DNA of 64,000 bases from CAYMZZ01 sp044463125 (lineage in GTDB: Bacteria; Bacteroidota; Bacteroidia; Chitinophagales; Chitinophagaceae): assembly GCA_044463125.1 (NCBI GenBank), contig JBIQMS010000003.1, positions 139,751-203,750 on the forward strand. The letters run 5' to 3'. Positions 33,850 to 42,948 of this stretch are shown piece by piece (within the stretch, counting starts at the first letter, position 1; every line of letters begins with the position of its first letter). A model generated the notes under the pieces. The model was not told the origin of the DNA, did not search any database, and was given only the letters and a program-made list of their open reading frames with translations. A program made the position numbers and the translations under genes.

Positions 33850-36800
33850 TCAACCCGCCTTTTCCAGTTTTTCCGGCTCTATTGCCAGTACTTTCAGTTC
33901 GGCCTGTATCATGGGTTGTAGCAATTCGTATTGTTCTTTTAATTTTTTTAAGGTTGTTTCCAGTTCATTCATATCCTTTCTGCCTTTAGCCTGTTGCTCC
34001 ACTTCAATCAGCAGGTCTGATAGCTGCTGCATTTGCAGCAGGCCGGTAGCGCTTTTCAGCTTATGTGCTTCTGCGTAGAGTGTATCCCATTCTTCGCGCA
34101 TGGCAGCTTTACTCATAGAGCCAAGCGCTATGGGAGTCGACTGCAGGAAAAGCGAAAGAATTTCCTGGCAGTATGCTGCATCATCCATTTCGTGCAGATA
34201 GGAAAGGTTGTACCCGGCGGCTGTTGCTTCCTGTTCCCTGGCTTCTCCATCCACAACGGTATCAGTTGGCTTCTGCAATAATTGCTGCAGCATTTCAAAC
34301 AATTTAGGCGGCGAGAAGGGTTTGGTCATATAGCCATTCATTCCCATTTGCATGCATCTTTCCTTTTCATTGCGAAGCGCACTGGCCGTCATGGCAATGA
34401 TGGGTATCTGCAATTTCAGTTTCTCTCGGATATACACGGCTGTTTGAAAGCCGTCCATCAGGGGCATGCGCAGGTCCAGTATCACCGCATCAAAATCCTT
34501 ATCCCGTTCGAGTAATGCAGCGGCCTCCTGTCCATTGTTGGTAATGCTGGCCGCGATACCGGCTTTTTGTAATACATGATAAATCACCTTTTGGTTGATC
34601 TCATTGTCTTCCGCCACCAGAATTTTTTTACCAGCCAGTTCTTTGGGAGCCATTTCTTCGCCAGTGATTGTGGTCATCCGCGTATCGTCTGCCGGCATAG
34701 CAAGTGGCAACCTGAAGCTAAATGTGGTTCCCACTCCCTGTTGGCTGCTAACCTGTAGTTCACCACCTAATAATTGCACCAGGTTCCGGCTGATGCTAAG
34801 CCCAAGACCCGTACCGCCATATTTACGGGCAGTTCCAGCTTCAGCCTGCTCAAAACTCTCAAAAACATGGTGCAGCCTGTCAGCAGCAATTCCAATGCCG
34901 GTGTCGGAAACGGAAAACTCTATTTCGCAAGAATGCTGATGCAGCGACATCAATTTTGCGGTAATGGTGATGGAGCCGGATTCGGTAAACTTCAGGGCAT
35001 TGCTCATCAAATTGGTCAGCACCTGTGTAATGCGCAGTGGATCACTCTTTACATGGGTGGGAATTTTATTATCGGCCTCGTAGATGAGTTGCAGATTTTT
35101 CTCTCTTGCTGATAATTGGAAGGGCGCCATTGCACGTTGCATCATCCCCGGCAGATCAAAGACCGTATGTTCTACCGTTAGTTTGCCGGCTTTGATTTTG
35201 GATAGATCAAGTATATCGTTGATCAGCCCCATCAGGTTGGCGGAGGAGAGCCGGATAATATCCAGGAATTCCTGCTGTTGTTCGTTCAACGCTGTTTCTG
35301 CCAATATATCGGCCATGCCGATAATGCCATTCATAGGTGTGCGGATCTCATGGCTCATATTGGCCAGGAACTGTTCCTGCAAGCGCTCGGCATTTTCTGC
35401 TTTTTGACGCGCTTCTATCAGTTGCTGACGCTGGCGTACCCGTTCGGAAATATCGGTGGCAATACAACCTACTCCGTAAACTTTGCCCTGACGATCAAGA
35501 AGGGGGAACTTAACGATCAGGAGATTGTATTCGCCATCGGAGCGATGGAGTTTTTCTTCCGCCACCAGGTTTTCCTGCGTAAAAATGACCAACTCGTCAG
35601 CATCCCTGTAACGGCGGGCTGCTTCGGGGTTTTCAAAATCAAAGTCCGTTTTACCAATTACTTCATGGTCCGTAACGTTATACATCTCCCGGAAAGCACG
35701 GTTGATGAGGAGGTATTTGCCTTCCACATCTTTTATAAATACCACTACCGGCGTATTATCCAGAATTGACTGCAGCCGGAACTGGTATTCTTCTTTTTCC
35801 ATTCGTACCCGCTCAATGGCTTTATCGATCAGTTTACGTTCTGTAATATCCTGAGTGGTCGCACATACCGCAATCACTTCTCCTTTTTCATTCTTAACCG
35901 GGAAGTAGGTATTGTGAAACCAATACTCACCATCGGGCATTTCCACTTTGTTTTCAATTTCCTGTCGACGGCCGGCTTTGGCGTTTTCAATAAGGTCGCG
36001 ATAGCTTCTGATACGCGATGCGCCCAGAAATTCCACTATTTTCATTCCTTCCCTGATATCCTTACCGCTAGCTCTAAGTACCAATTGGCGACCAGCTTCG
36101 TTGATCATCAGCACACGATAATCATGATCGATCATATAAAAACCTTCCTGCGTGCTCGACAACATGGCACGGATTTTCTGATCTGCATCGCGTAATTGCA
36201 GCGCCTGATTGCGGCTGGCGGTAATGTCGTGTATAACAATGGCAGCACCGGTAATATCACCCGCTTCGTCACGAACGGGTGAATGGCTAATACGGATCCA
36301 TTGCTGGCCACCCGGCAGATCATATTCGGATTCCACTTCCACCTGTTCACCCGCAAATACCTTTTCAAAGTTGGCAAGGGCAACCGGTTTATCCTTTTCC
36401 TGCATCAGATCAAAGATGGAAAGACCTGTTTCTACCTTTCTTCCAGCCAACATTTCCAATCCTAACCGGGCCTGCCTGTTGACCAGCAAAATTTGGTAGT
36501 CTCTGTCTATCATAATGAATCCTTCCCTGGTGTGATCGAGAAGCGATTGGGTGATTCTTTGCGATTCCTGCAATTTGGCCTCTGCTTCTTTCTTTTCAGA
36601 AATATCCTTCACAATACATTGCAGTCCCACAGGCACTCCGTCTTTTAGCAACAAAGCCGCCTGTTGGTCTACCCATTTACGACCTCCCTCACTGTCGATG
36701 ATTTCAAACTCCTGGGTTGTTTCCGGTATTTGCTCGATCAATTGTCGTTGATACACATCGCCAATCAGCGGTAGCCATTCAGGCGCCACCAGCATGGTAT

Positions 36801-37599
36801 AGGGCTTGCCATGCAATTCCCGGGAACTGTAGCCGGTGAGTTGCTGACACTTTTCACTTACATAGCTGAACCGGCCGGCCAAATCGGTAGTGAAGATGGT
36901 GACCGCGGCGCCTTCAATAAGGAGCCGATATTTTTTTTCGCTTTCTATGGCCGACCATTCGGCTTTCTGTCGACGGCTTATATCCCGGTTAAGACGGATA
37001 AGCAGTACGATGACAAAGACAAAGATGAGGATGGCGCCCTGTAGTGTATTGTTGAATGAACGAGCGGCGGCATTGTCGCTGGCGAGGTCGCGAAGTTCCA
37101 GCAAATGATTTTGTCGCTCATCCAGTCGGGAGAGGATGCGCTCAATATATCGGAAAAGTCTCTGTCTTGCTGGGGATGTTATGGAAAAAGTAGAATCCCG
37201 CAGCAAATCCAGTTGTGCCTGTTTCAGTTGTCCGATGGAGCTTGTAAGGGAATAAAAATTTACCTTTTGAATAGAATCGATCAGGCGTAACTGGGTCGCC
37301 TGCAACATTTCATCCAGTTCCTGATGAATATATTGCAGGTCCTGTCGCCGGTTATCATCACTGCTTAAATCACTCCGAAGGATCAGTTCACTTTCTGCCA
37401 CAGCCGAACGGATGTCGGCATAGCCACGCATAATAATCAGGGTTTGACGTACCTGCTCTTCGCGTTGGCGTAAGTTGCGACTTTTTAACCAGGACTGATA
37501 AATGAAAAGTGTTGTTGTTAGCGTCACCAGGGCAAACACCACCCATAGAATGTGCCGGGGTTTTATGTAGAATGATTTGCGGTTGTATTTAATTTTCAT
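33850..37599 (-). CDS. Hybrid histidine kinase with four PAS domains, receiver and Hpt
   Basis: About 1249 residues from ATG at 37599 (MKIKYNRKSFYIKPRHILWV); a longer frame to 37662 adds unlikely residues. Two helices (~20-40 and ~185-205) bracket a periplasmic CHASE3-like helical sensor. Four PAS domains occupy ~220-720, then HisKA with the H-box NMSHEIRTPMNGIIGM, an HATPase domain with GIGIA and GTGLGLSIS, a receiver (LVAEDNEINQKV, D in DAVILDLRMPLMDG), and a C-terminal Hpt with AEAHKLKSATGLLQ. A full phosphorelay in one chain, probably passing phosphate to the small regulator next to it. Confidence 0.9.
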   Translation of the reverse strand: MKIKYNRKSFYIKPRHILWVVFALVTLTTTLFIYQSWLKSRNLRQREEQVRQTLIIMRGYADIRSAVAESELILRSDLSSDDNRRQDLQYIHQELDEMLQATQLRLIDSIQKVNFYSLTSSIGQLKQAQLDLLRDSTFSITSPARQRLFRYIERILSRLDERQNHLLELRDLASDNAAARSFNNTLQGAILIFVFVIVLLIRLNRDISRRQKAEWSAIESEKKYRLLIEGAAVTIFTTDLAGRFSYVSEKCQQLTGYSSRELHGKPYTMLVAPEWLPLIGDVYQRQLIEQIPETTQEFEIIDSEGGRKWVDQQAALLLKDGVPVGLQCIVKDISEKKEAEAKLQESQRITQSLLDHTREGFIMIDRDYQILLVNRQARLGLEMLAGRKVETGLSIFDLMQEKDKPVALANFEKVFAGEQVEVESEYDLPGGQQWIRISHSPVRDEAGDITGAAIVIHDITASRNQALQLRDADQKIRAMLSSTQEGFYMIDHDYRVLMINEAGRQLVLRASGKDIREGMKIVEFLGASRIRSYRDLIENAKAGRRQEIENKVEMPDGEYWFHNTYFPVKNEKGEVIAVCATTQDITERKLIDKAIERVRMEKEEYQFRLQSILDNTPVVVFIKDVEGKYLLINRAFREMYNVTDHEVIGKTDFDFENPEAARRYRDADELVIFTQENLVAEEKLHRSDGEYNLLIVKFPLLDRQGKVYGVGCIATDISERVRQRQQLIEARQKAENAERLQEQFLANMSHEIRTPMNGIIGMADILAETALNEQQQEFLDIIRLSSANLMGLINDILDLSKIKAGKLTVEHTVFDLPGMMQRAMAPFQLSAREKNLQLIYEADNKIPTHVKSDPLRITQVLTNLMSNALKFTESGSITITAKLMSLHQHSCEIEFSVSDTGIGIAADRLHHVFESFEQAEAGTARKYGGTGLGLSISRNLVQLLGGELQVSSQQGVGTTFSFRLPLAMPADDTRMTTITGEEMAPKELAGKKILVAEDNEINQKVIYHVLQKAGIAASITNNGQEAAALLERDKDFDAVILDLRMPLMDGFQTAVYIREKLKLQIPIIAMTASALRNEKERCMQMGMNGYMTKPFSPPKLFEMLQQLLQKPTDTVVDGEAREQEATAAGYNLSYLHEMDDAAYCQEILSLFLQSTPIALGSMSKAAMREEWDTLYAEAHKLKSATGLLQMQQLSDLLIEVEQQAKGRKDMNELETTLKKLKEQYELLQPMIQAELKVLAIEPEKLEKAG

Positions 37600-37977
37600 C
37601 TTACAGTATTTGCGACGAGCTGACCACAAATACAGTAAAACCACGATACGGACCAGCCGCATTTACCGACTGCATGCACAGAAAAGCTATCCGCGTGAAA
37701 CAGATGGGGTGGTTCATGATATTGGCACTCTAATCAGTTACTACTTAAGCATCAAGGTCGGCTAAAGCCGTGGAGTTCAGAAATTTGCTAAGTTGTATTT
37801 CGAAGAATTAAGCAAAAGCACGCAGATTAAAATCGTAGATATACTAATACGATGTTTACGTGCCGAAAAAGGATAGATAAAGTTGGTAGGGTGTTAGCCA
37901 AATTTCATTGGTCACAACAGGCAGGCCGCCCATTTGCGGGATTATTCATTGCTAAGAAGATCACCAACCGCGCTGGA
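37600..37977. other. Spacer without gene
   Basis: About 380 nt; no convincing gene. It should carry the promoter of the kinase operon. ATCGTA/TACGAT near 37836 is a weak inverted repeat. Confidence 0.5.
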
Positions 37978-38421
37978 TTAATCCTTCGGCATATTCAGCT
38001 CCATCGAAACAGGTTCAGTAATGGTTTGGGAAAATTTATACAGATCCAGCAGTTCATAATTGGTAATACCTGATTCCGGAAGCGCGTGACTGAGTTCTTC
38101 TATGCGGGATTTTGCTGTACTGCTATCAACAATCAGATAGAAACGTTGAGTGCGAATGCTGTCGGGCAATTGCTTCAAATATGCGATACTGGCAGCCAGG
38201 TCCTCAAAGCTGGTATCCGGTTTGTTGGTTAAAATTACATAGCAAGGTCTTCGCAGGTCGATACCGTATTCGATAAAAAGGGTATCCCCGGTAGCCGTAG
38301 GCGCCACTGCCGCAGGTTCGGCTTTTTCTTCCGGTTTTGTATCCGACTGACAGGCTGCCAAAGCGAGCGCGAGCGCGAATATCATGCTGGTTAATTGGAG
38401 GATAGGCTTAGAATATTTCAT
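37978..38421 (-). CDS. Lipoprotein, unknown function
   Basis: 147 residues. Lipoprotein signal ending ALALALAAC (Cys24), a low-complexity linker (DTKPEEKAEPAAVAPTATGD), then a compact domain (DTLFIEYGIDLRRPCYVILT, YLKQLPDSIRTQRFYLIVDS) with no recognised family. Single gene; the strong hairpin upstream (38451-38485) separates it from the regulator gene. Confidence 0.7.
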   Translation of the reverse strand: MKYSKPILQLTSMIFALALALAACQSDTKPEEKAEPAAVAPTATGDTLFIEYGIDLRRPCYVILTNKPDTSFEDLAASIAYLKQLPDSIRTQRFYLIVDSSTAKSRIEELSHALPESGITNYELLDLYKFSQTITEPVSMELNMPKD

Positions 38422-38450
38422 GGTAAATGTTGTCGTTAAATATACTAATG

Positions 38451-38485
38451 AAAATTAGGAGGCAGCTTCGCTGCCTCCTAATTTT
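38451..38485 (-). terminator. Strong intrinsic terminator
   Basis: AAAATTAGGAGGCAGC / GCTGCCTCCTAATTTT, perfect 16-bp arms with a TTC loop, 38 nt downstream of the HTH regulator's stop. Confidence 0.85.
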
Positions 38486-38487
38486 TC

Positions 38488-38520
38488 CCAAATATCCGAA
38501 TAGTCGAATTCTCAAATTTT
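38488..38520. repeat. 8-bp-period degenerate array
   Basis: CAAATATC, CGAATAGT, CGAATTCT, CAAATTTT units. Same family as 17611-17656 and 59196-59231. Confidence 0.65.
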
Positions 38521-38522
38521 CC

Positions 38523-38723
38523 CTAATCGTTTTTCTCCAATCGAAAAATCTGCTCCACCGGTTTATCAAAGACCCGCGCAATCTTTAGTGCGAGTATGGT
38601 GGAAGGAACGTATTTGTTGCTTTCGATGGCATTAATGGTTTGGCGGGATACGCCCACGCGTTCGGCCAGTTCGGCCTGCGTGATGTTGAGGATGGCCCGC
38701 TCCACCCGGATCGTGTTAGTCAT
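38523..38723 (-). CDS. Small XRE-family HTH regulator
   Basis: 66 residues from ATG at 38723 (MTNTIRVERAILNITQAELA). HTH AELAERVGVSRQTINAIESN, then KYVPSTILALKIARVFDKPV, the common YgzD/Cro type that consists of little more than the DNA-binding domain. It overlaps the end of the upstream membrane-protein gene by 8 nt; such pairs are widespread. Probably represses its own operon. Confidence 0.9.
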   Translation of the reverse strand: MTNTIRVERAILNITQAELAERVGVSRQTINAIESNKYVPSTILALKIARVFDKPVEQIFRLEKND

Positions 38724-39189
38724 GGCTATCAGATTTACGGCGTTCAAGAAAAAGGATTCCATAGAAGCGGACGATAAAGAGCAGCAAAGTGGTGGCCATA
38801 TTGTAGGCCATCACCTGCAGGAAAAGCCCGTTGTAGAAAAGAACAACAGATACCATGATCAGGATCATGTTGACCAGCACGGCCCAGAGCAGGCTTTCGA
38901 GGCGGATCTGTCGGATGCGCTCGTCTTCATCGGGTTGCCGCGCAAATGTGAGGAGCATGAGCCCACCCAGTAGGAGCAGGGTACCCAGCTCGTCGGTAAA
39001 ATTATTGCGCTTCAGGTCCCAGAGCAGGTTTTCGCCAAAGAAGGAACCGCTGCTGTCGCCGCTTTCATAGTTGAGAAAAGCGAAGCTGAAATCCTGGTGC
39101 AATACGGCATAAATCAGAATCAATCCCGGAACGGTTAGGAACCAGCCAAGTTTGGCAGCTGGCGGGGGTAGAAGGAATTTTGTAAACAT
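38716..39189 (-). CDS. Four-helix membrane protein paired with XRE regulator
   Basis: 157 residues, four predicted helices (FLTVPGLILIYAVL, LGTLLLLGGLMLLTF, LLWAVLVNMILIMVSVVLFY, MATTLLLFIVRFYGILFL). No family name is certain. Coupled to the downstream HTH gene. Upstream, GTAAAGT (~39224) and ACTTTAC (~39253) form a spaced inverted repeat around the probable promoter. Confidence 0.75.
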   Translation of the reverse strand: MFTKFLLPPPAAKLGWFLTVPGLILIYAVLHQDFSFAFLNYESGDSSGSFFGENLLWDLKRNNFTDELGTLLLLGGLMLLTFARQPDEDERIRQIRLESLLWAVLVNMILIMVSVVLFYNGLFLQVMAYNMATTLLLFIVRFYGILFLERRKSDSHD

Positions 39190-39389
39190 GGCTATACTTT
39201 AAGGTTGAATAATGCTGCAAAGTAAAGTATATTTTCCGATATGTAAACGAAACTTTACAAAAAGTATGGATGAATTGACATTTTTGAGGAGTCAAATGCC
39301 TGCAATGTGGTGCAGATAGGCTTTAGGCAGGCTACAAATACCCAATGGCCGGGATGGGCTTTCCTGATTCCGGCATTACTTTTATTCTA

Positions 39390-40028
39390 ATGATGTCGAA
39401 TAACAAGTATGGGGGTATTGCTGCAAGTCTCCTGCGACACTACCAACAATGGCAGTTTGTCTTCTTCACCCTTTTAACCCTGTTTTCTATTCTTAGCGGG
39501 CAAAGCACCGTGTTTTATGTGATCTATTTCTTTTGGTGGACGGAGTTTATACGGCTGCTAGTTGACGGCCTGCTATACCGGCAGAATCCGAATGCGGAAA
39601 GAGTGTCGAAAACCGACAATTCAAATATCAGTTCCTTTGTGCCGATGTTTATTTACCTGGTATTTATTGTTGTTTTCTTCGGCATCATCGCCAACCTGCA
39701 CAACGAAGAGATCACTTTTATCAATATCCAGGTGCTGGTATTTCGGAACTGGTTTTTCAATTTCAATCTGCTCACATTATTAATCCACCGGATTGTATTG
39801 CACCGAACCCAACAACCGGTGAAGCTTCATTTTGGCGCCTTCACCCCCAATATGATCGTGCTGCATGTGTCGATTGTGGTAGGCGGAGTGCTGATGTTTT
39901 TTGTCGTGCGAAACTATCCGCAAACTTTTACGCCCGACAATCTCTGGGGCTCGGTGCTCATTATTCTGCCATTCTTTATCCTGAAATGGCTGGTGGAGCG
40001 GGAAACCCGGGATGGGTTGCTGGGGTAA
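39390..40028 (+). CDS. Multi-pass membrane protein (DUF6498-like)
   Basis: About 212 residues with six hydrophobic segments (FVFFTLLTLFSILSG, FYVIYFFWWTEFIRLLVDGL, MFIYLVFIVVFFGIIA, IVLHVSIVVGGVLMFFVV, SVLIILPFFILKWLV). Start chosen at MMSNNKYGGI; an in-frame ATG at 39345 would add an unlikely polar stretch. Resembles DUF6498-type proteins, but assignment is from general appearance only. Confidence 0.65.
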   Translation: MMSNNKYGGIAASLLRHYQQWQFVFFTLLTLFSILSGQSTVFYVIYFFWWTEFIRLLVDGLLYRQNPNAERVSKTDNSNISSFVPMFIYLVFIVVFFGIIANLHNEEITFINIQVLVFRNWFFNFNLLTLLIHRIVLHRTQQPVKLHFGAFTPNMIVLHVSIVVGGVLMFFVVRNYPQTFTPDNLWGSVLIILPFFILKWLVERETRDGLLG

Positions 40029-40167
40029 GCGAAGTGATTAATCTGATGCCCTATGTGATGTACAATTCTAAAATGTATTTATCTTTCCAATGACTAGGGT
40101 GAATAGCTGTGAGGTCGCGTAATATATTGGTTTTTAATTATTTAATGTCAAAATTCCAAAACCGTAT

Positions 40168-40254
40168 ATGCAAGGGCAAACGATTTTGCTTTTTCTGGCC
40201 GGCTTTTTTGCAGGGCTAATCCTGCTACGATTAATCTTCCGCCGTAAAAATTAA
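40168..40254 (+). CDS. 28-residue single-helix membrane protein
   Basis: MQGQTILLFLAGFFAGLILL followed by RLIFRRKN: one hydrophobic helix and a positively charged C-terminus, the pattern of small bacterial membrane proteins. Too short for family assignment. It ends 40 nt before the tRNA promoter; supporting evidence is only the composition and intact frame. Confidence 0.45.
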   Translation: MQGQTILLFLAGFFAGLILLRLIFRRKN

Positions 40255-40270
40255 AATCTTGCCGGAATCG

Positions 40271-40302
40271 TTGAAGATTAATTCCGAAATCCCCTATTTT
40301 TG
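40271..40302 (+). promoter_or_regulatory. Promoter of the tRNA-Asn cluster
   Basis: TTG at 40271-40273, a 21-nt spacer, TATTTTTG at 40295-40302, an exact TAnnTTTG box. The same -7 octamer precedes the tRNA at 62217-62290. Confidence 0.65.
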
Positions 40303-40322
40303 CACTCCCAAAATGGGGATAT

Positions 40323-40386
40323 TCCTCCTTAGCTCAGTTGGTTAGAGTCCCGGATGTCCGGGATTAATCAGGGGGACGCTGGTTCA
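40323..40386 (+). pseudogene. Degenerate tRNA-Asn copy 1
   Basis: Identical to tRNA-Asn up to GGTTAGAG. The anticodon-arm segment CATCTGACTG is then replaced by the palindrome TCCCGGATGTCCGGGA, followed by TTAATCAG and the T-arm to GGTTCA. There the match ends: the 3' half of the T arm and the acceptor strand are missing. It cannot be a working tRNA. The unit plus spacer repeats with a 98-bp period. Confidence 0.8.
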
Positions 40387-40420
40387 GACAGTGTGAAAAA
40401 GCTGAAACATGATATTATAT

Positions 40421-40484
40421 TCCTCCTTAGCTCAGTTGGTTAGAGTCCCGGATGTCCGGGATTAATCAGGGGGTCGCTGGTTCA
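40421..40484 (+). pseudogene. Degenerate tRNA-Asn copy 2
   Basis: Second 98-bp unit, nearly identical to copy 1, with the same palindrome in place of the anticodon and the same break after GGTTCA. The spacer GACAGTGT...GCTGAAACATGATAT is repeated too. Confidence 0.8.
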
Positions 40485-40518
40485 GACAGTGTAAAAAAGC
40501 TGAAACATGATATTATAT

Positions 40519-40592
40519 TCCTCCTTAGCTCAGTTGGTTAGAGCATCTGACTGTTAATCAGAGGGTCGCTGGTTCAAGTCCAGCAGGGGGAG
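40519..40592 (+). tRNA. tRNA-Asn (GUU)
   Basis: 74 nt. Acceptor TCCTCCT pairs with AGGGGGA (one T-G pair); D arm AGCTCAGTTGGTTAGAGC; anticodon stem-loop CTGACTGTTAATCAG with GTT; T arm CGCTGGTTCAAGTCCAGC; discriminator G. CCA is not encoded. It is in the same 98-bp register as the two degenerate copies before it. Confidence 0.92.
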
Positions 40593-40608
40593 CGGAAAAG
40601 GTTCTGAG

Positions 40609-40708
40609 NNNNNNNNNNNNNNNNNNNNNNNNNNNNNNNNNNNNNNNNNNNNNNNNNNNNNNNNNNNNNNNNNNNNNNNNNNNNNNNNNNNNNNNNNNNN
40701 NNNNNNNN
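40609..40708. other. Scaffold gap of 100 N
   Basis: Exactly 100 N, a conventional placeholder. It falls inside the tRNA-Asn repeat cluster, so the true number of units is unknown. Confidence 0.95.
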
Positions 40709-40721
40709 GTGACCCCGGTTT

Positions 40722-40832
40722 TATCCCCTCCGGAATTTTAGCTCAGTTGGTTAGAGTCCCGGATGTCCGGGATTAATCAGAGGGTCGCTGGTTCATTGCC
40801 TGATCCGATTCATCGGATTCCAGCAGGGGGAA
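40722..40832 (+). pseudogene. Degenerate tRNA-Asn copy after the gap
   Basis: Same body as tRNA-Asn with the TCCCGGATGTCCGGGA palindrome in the anticodon arm. It has an extra CCGGAATT-like insertion in the 5' acceptor region and about 22 nt with a second palindrome (ATCCGATTCATCGGAT) in the T loop. The 3' acceptor CAGGGGGA is kept here. Confidence 0.7.
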
Positions 40833-40839
40833 CAGCTTT

Positions 40840-40870
40840 AAACTCCATCCGCCGAAGGCGGATGGAGTTT
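40840..40870. terminator. Strong bidirectional terminator
   Basis: AAACTCCATCCGCC / GGCGGATGGAGTTT with a GAA loop and flanking T/A runs. It ends the tRNA cluster and may serve the convergent minus-strand gene. Confidence 0.85.
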
Positions 40871-40921
40871 TTTGTGCCCGATTGGTTGGAATGTCCCGAC
40901 AAACTGGATGCTCTGTACTTT

Positions 40922-42823
40922 TTATTTTATAGAAAACAAGCTCAACATCGACGGAATCCGATGAGGGCCTTCCGGGTCATGTTCCATCGTCAAATGGAAC
41001 CAGGCATACACGATCGCGCCATTCTCCGGAAAAATCTCCTTCCCATCCAGCCTTTCCTTCAAAACCTCTTTGGTTTTGGTATTTACCTGTGGTGTAAATA
41101 CATAGTTGAGCGGATTCATTTTTGTCATCGTCTCCTTTATTTCACGGGTTAGTTTCTCCACATCGGCCTGCATCTTGATGGATAAATCCCTTGCGGCACT
41201 CGGATTGCTCTGCATCATTTTTACATACTTGGCCTGTAGCTCCTGCGACTTTTTCTCCATCATTTCCTTGCTGAGTTTTTCCGCTTCTTCATTGGTTCTA
41301 TTTACATCGAGAAAGCAAGCCGTTAGCGCCGCTGTTAAGTTCTCCACTTCCATTACGCCGGCCGGTTCGGGATAAAGCCACTGCTCCCGGAAACCCTCCG
41401 GGTGAAAGCTGTTGGCCAATATGCTATCGGTTACCTTTTTTCCTTCTACATGACAAAAATCTATCTTAATAATGGGTGGCTGCGACTGCCACTCTTTGGT
41501 GCCCACATACTTTACGGGAGCACCCCCAAATTCCGCTGCCATGAGTTTGTATTTGGCTGTCCGGTCTGTTGTTTTTGAAGCCAATATCCAATTCAGGCGA
41601 CAGGTCTCCACATCAGGCAGGGCATAGAACCAGTTATCGCCCAGTACATGGCCGGCAATATATTTATCGTCCTGCCCAAGCTTGGCGGTTATATTGCTGT
41701 TCAGTTTAAACTGGTTGAAGCGGAGATATTGTTCGATCAAGTTTTGATCGCCTTTAAGCGGCTGCCCCAGAATTTGTCGTTCCCGCTCCAGTTTCAGCAT
41801 GAAGTGGATGTTGAGCGCTACTGCATAGTCTTTCTCCTTCATGGCAGTTGAAAAGTGATCATGAAGCGTTGCAAATACCTTATCGAAATAATTTAGGCCC
41901 GTCAGCGCTGTAGGGTTGGATGTTTCGCCCATCAATTGAAGTTGCCGATGCACGGGTAACACATAATTCAGTATGGCCGGAAGCCTGGCTGCATCCTTTT
42001 CATATTTCTCCAGCAGTTGGGCCGCTCTGCTGGCGCCACGCTTCAGGAGAAAATGGATAAAGTCCCATGTTTCATTGTTCGCATCTTCGTCGAATAAGCC
42101 GGATGCCATACCCTTTTGCATATACGCGCTAAACTGAAGCGCTTCGTTCATGATTTCGGTATCGGTTGCCGATACTTCCGCTACAAATCTTCTTACCTCT
42201 TTATCGTATTGCTCCTGCGCGATGCTGTCGCAAGGAAAGCAGTACGAAAAATCATAGCGGGGCGGTACGGGCAGAAGGCCTGGGTTATCCTCTTTATGCT
42301 TTTCTCTGAATGCCCTGAACTTTTTTAGTAGCTCTTCATACCGATTCTCTTCCCCGTAGTTTGCAGCTTCTGTAAGATGGAAAGTTCCGCCTTTGCCAAT
42401 TGCGGATTTTTGTGAAGAAGCAAAATCGGGATCGCCTTCCGGCAGGGTAATAGTATTACCAAGCATGGGCTTCCACTCATCTTTTACACTGGAGAATGCT
42501 TTGTCCACCGCGTTGCTTAAATCAGCCCATAAATAGCGTGGTGCTATTTGTTTTATTTTTTGAACGGCGGCGTCAATTCTTTTGGGGCTGTTGTTCAATT
42601 CAGCAAACATCCTGTCAAATTGTTTACCCGTAGCCGATTTGCTGACAACCTTTAGCTGCCTCTTTTGCGGATAATAGGTAACTGTATCACCGGTTTCCGT
42701 AAGCAATACATTTGGTTTTAATAGTTTGCCTTTATACCATAGCAAATGATCCGGCTCTTTTTTTTGAGCGGATGCAGAGGTAACAGCGCAGAAAAGTATA
42801 AATAAGAAGGATGCTCCTTTCAT
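40922..42823 (-). CDS. Exported protein of unknown function, coiled-coil C-terminus
   Basis: 633 residues. Signal peptide to ~19 (CAVTSASAQ). Mostly helical with few recognisable features: FPCDSIAQEQYDKEVRRFVA near 205, and a long charged coiled coil near 505-575 (EEAEKLSKEMMEKKSQELQA, MQADVEKLTREIKETMTKMN). Likely periplasmic. No family recognised. It stands alone, with short spacers on both sides. Confidence 0.65.
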   Translation of the reverse strand: MKGASFLFILFCAVTSASAQKKEPDHLLWYKGKLLKPNVLLTETGDTVTYYPQKRQLKVVSKSATGKQFDRMFAELNNSPKRIDAAVQKIKQIAPRYLWADLSNAVDKAFSSVKDEWKPMLGNTITLPEGDPDFASSQKSAIGKGGTFHLTEAANYGEENRYEELLKKFRAFREKHKEDNPGLLPVPPRYDFSYCFPCDSIAQEQYDKEVRRFVAEVSATDTEIMNEALQFSAYMQKGMASGLFDEDANNETWDFIHFLLKRGASRAAQLLEKYEKDAARLPAILNYVLPVHRQLQLMGETSNPTALTGLNYFDKVFATLHDHFSTAMKEKDYAVALNIHFMLKLERERQILGQPLKGDQNLIEQYLRFNQFKLNSNITAKLGQDDKYIAGHVLGDNWFYALPDVETCRLNWILASKTTDRTAKYKLMAAEFGGAPVKYVGTKEWQSQPPIIKIDFCHVEGKKVTDSILANSFHPEGFREQWLYPEPAGVMEVENLTAALTACFLDVNRTNEEAEKLSKEMMEKKSQELQAKYVKMMQSNPSAARDLSIKMQADVEKLTREIKETMTKMNPLNYVFTPQVNTKTKEVLKERLDGKEIFPENGAIVYAWFHLTMEHDPEGPHRIPSMLSLFSIK

Positions 42824-42948
42824 AAAATCATAATTCGACCGCCAAGGTAGGAGCGATAGAATGATTGCAGAACATGAGGTTTCATGAATTGCCCTAAAGC
42901 TGTGATGAGTTGCAGGAGCAGATTTGTTGGGTTTGCCTTACCGGGTCT

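Noticed and set aside
40323..40592. 98-bp tandem units as a possible CRISPR array
   Set aside because: Units are tRNA-Asn derived; no alternating constant repeat and variable spacers, no cas genes.
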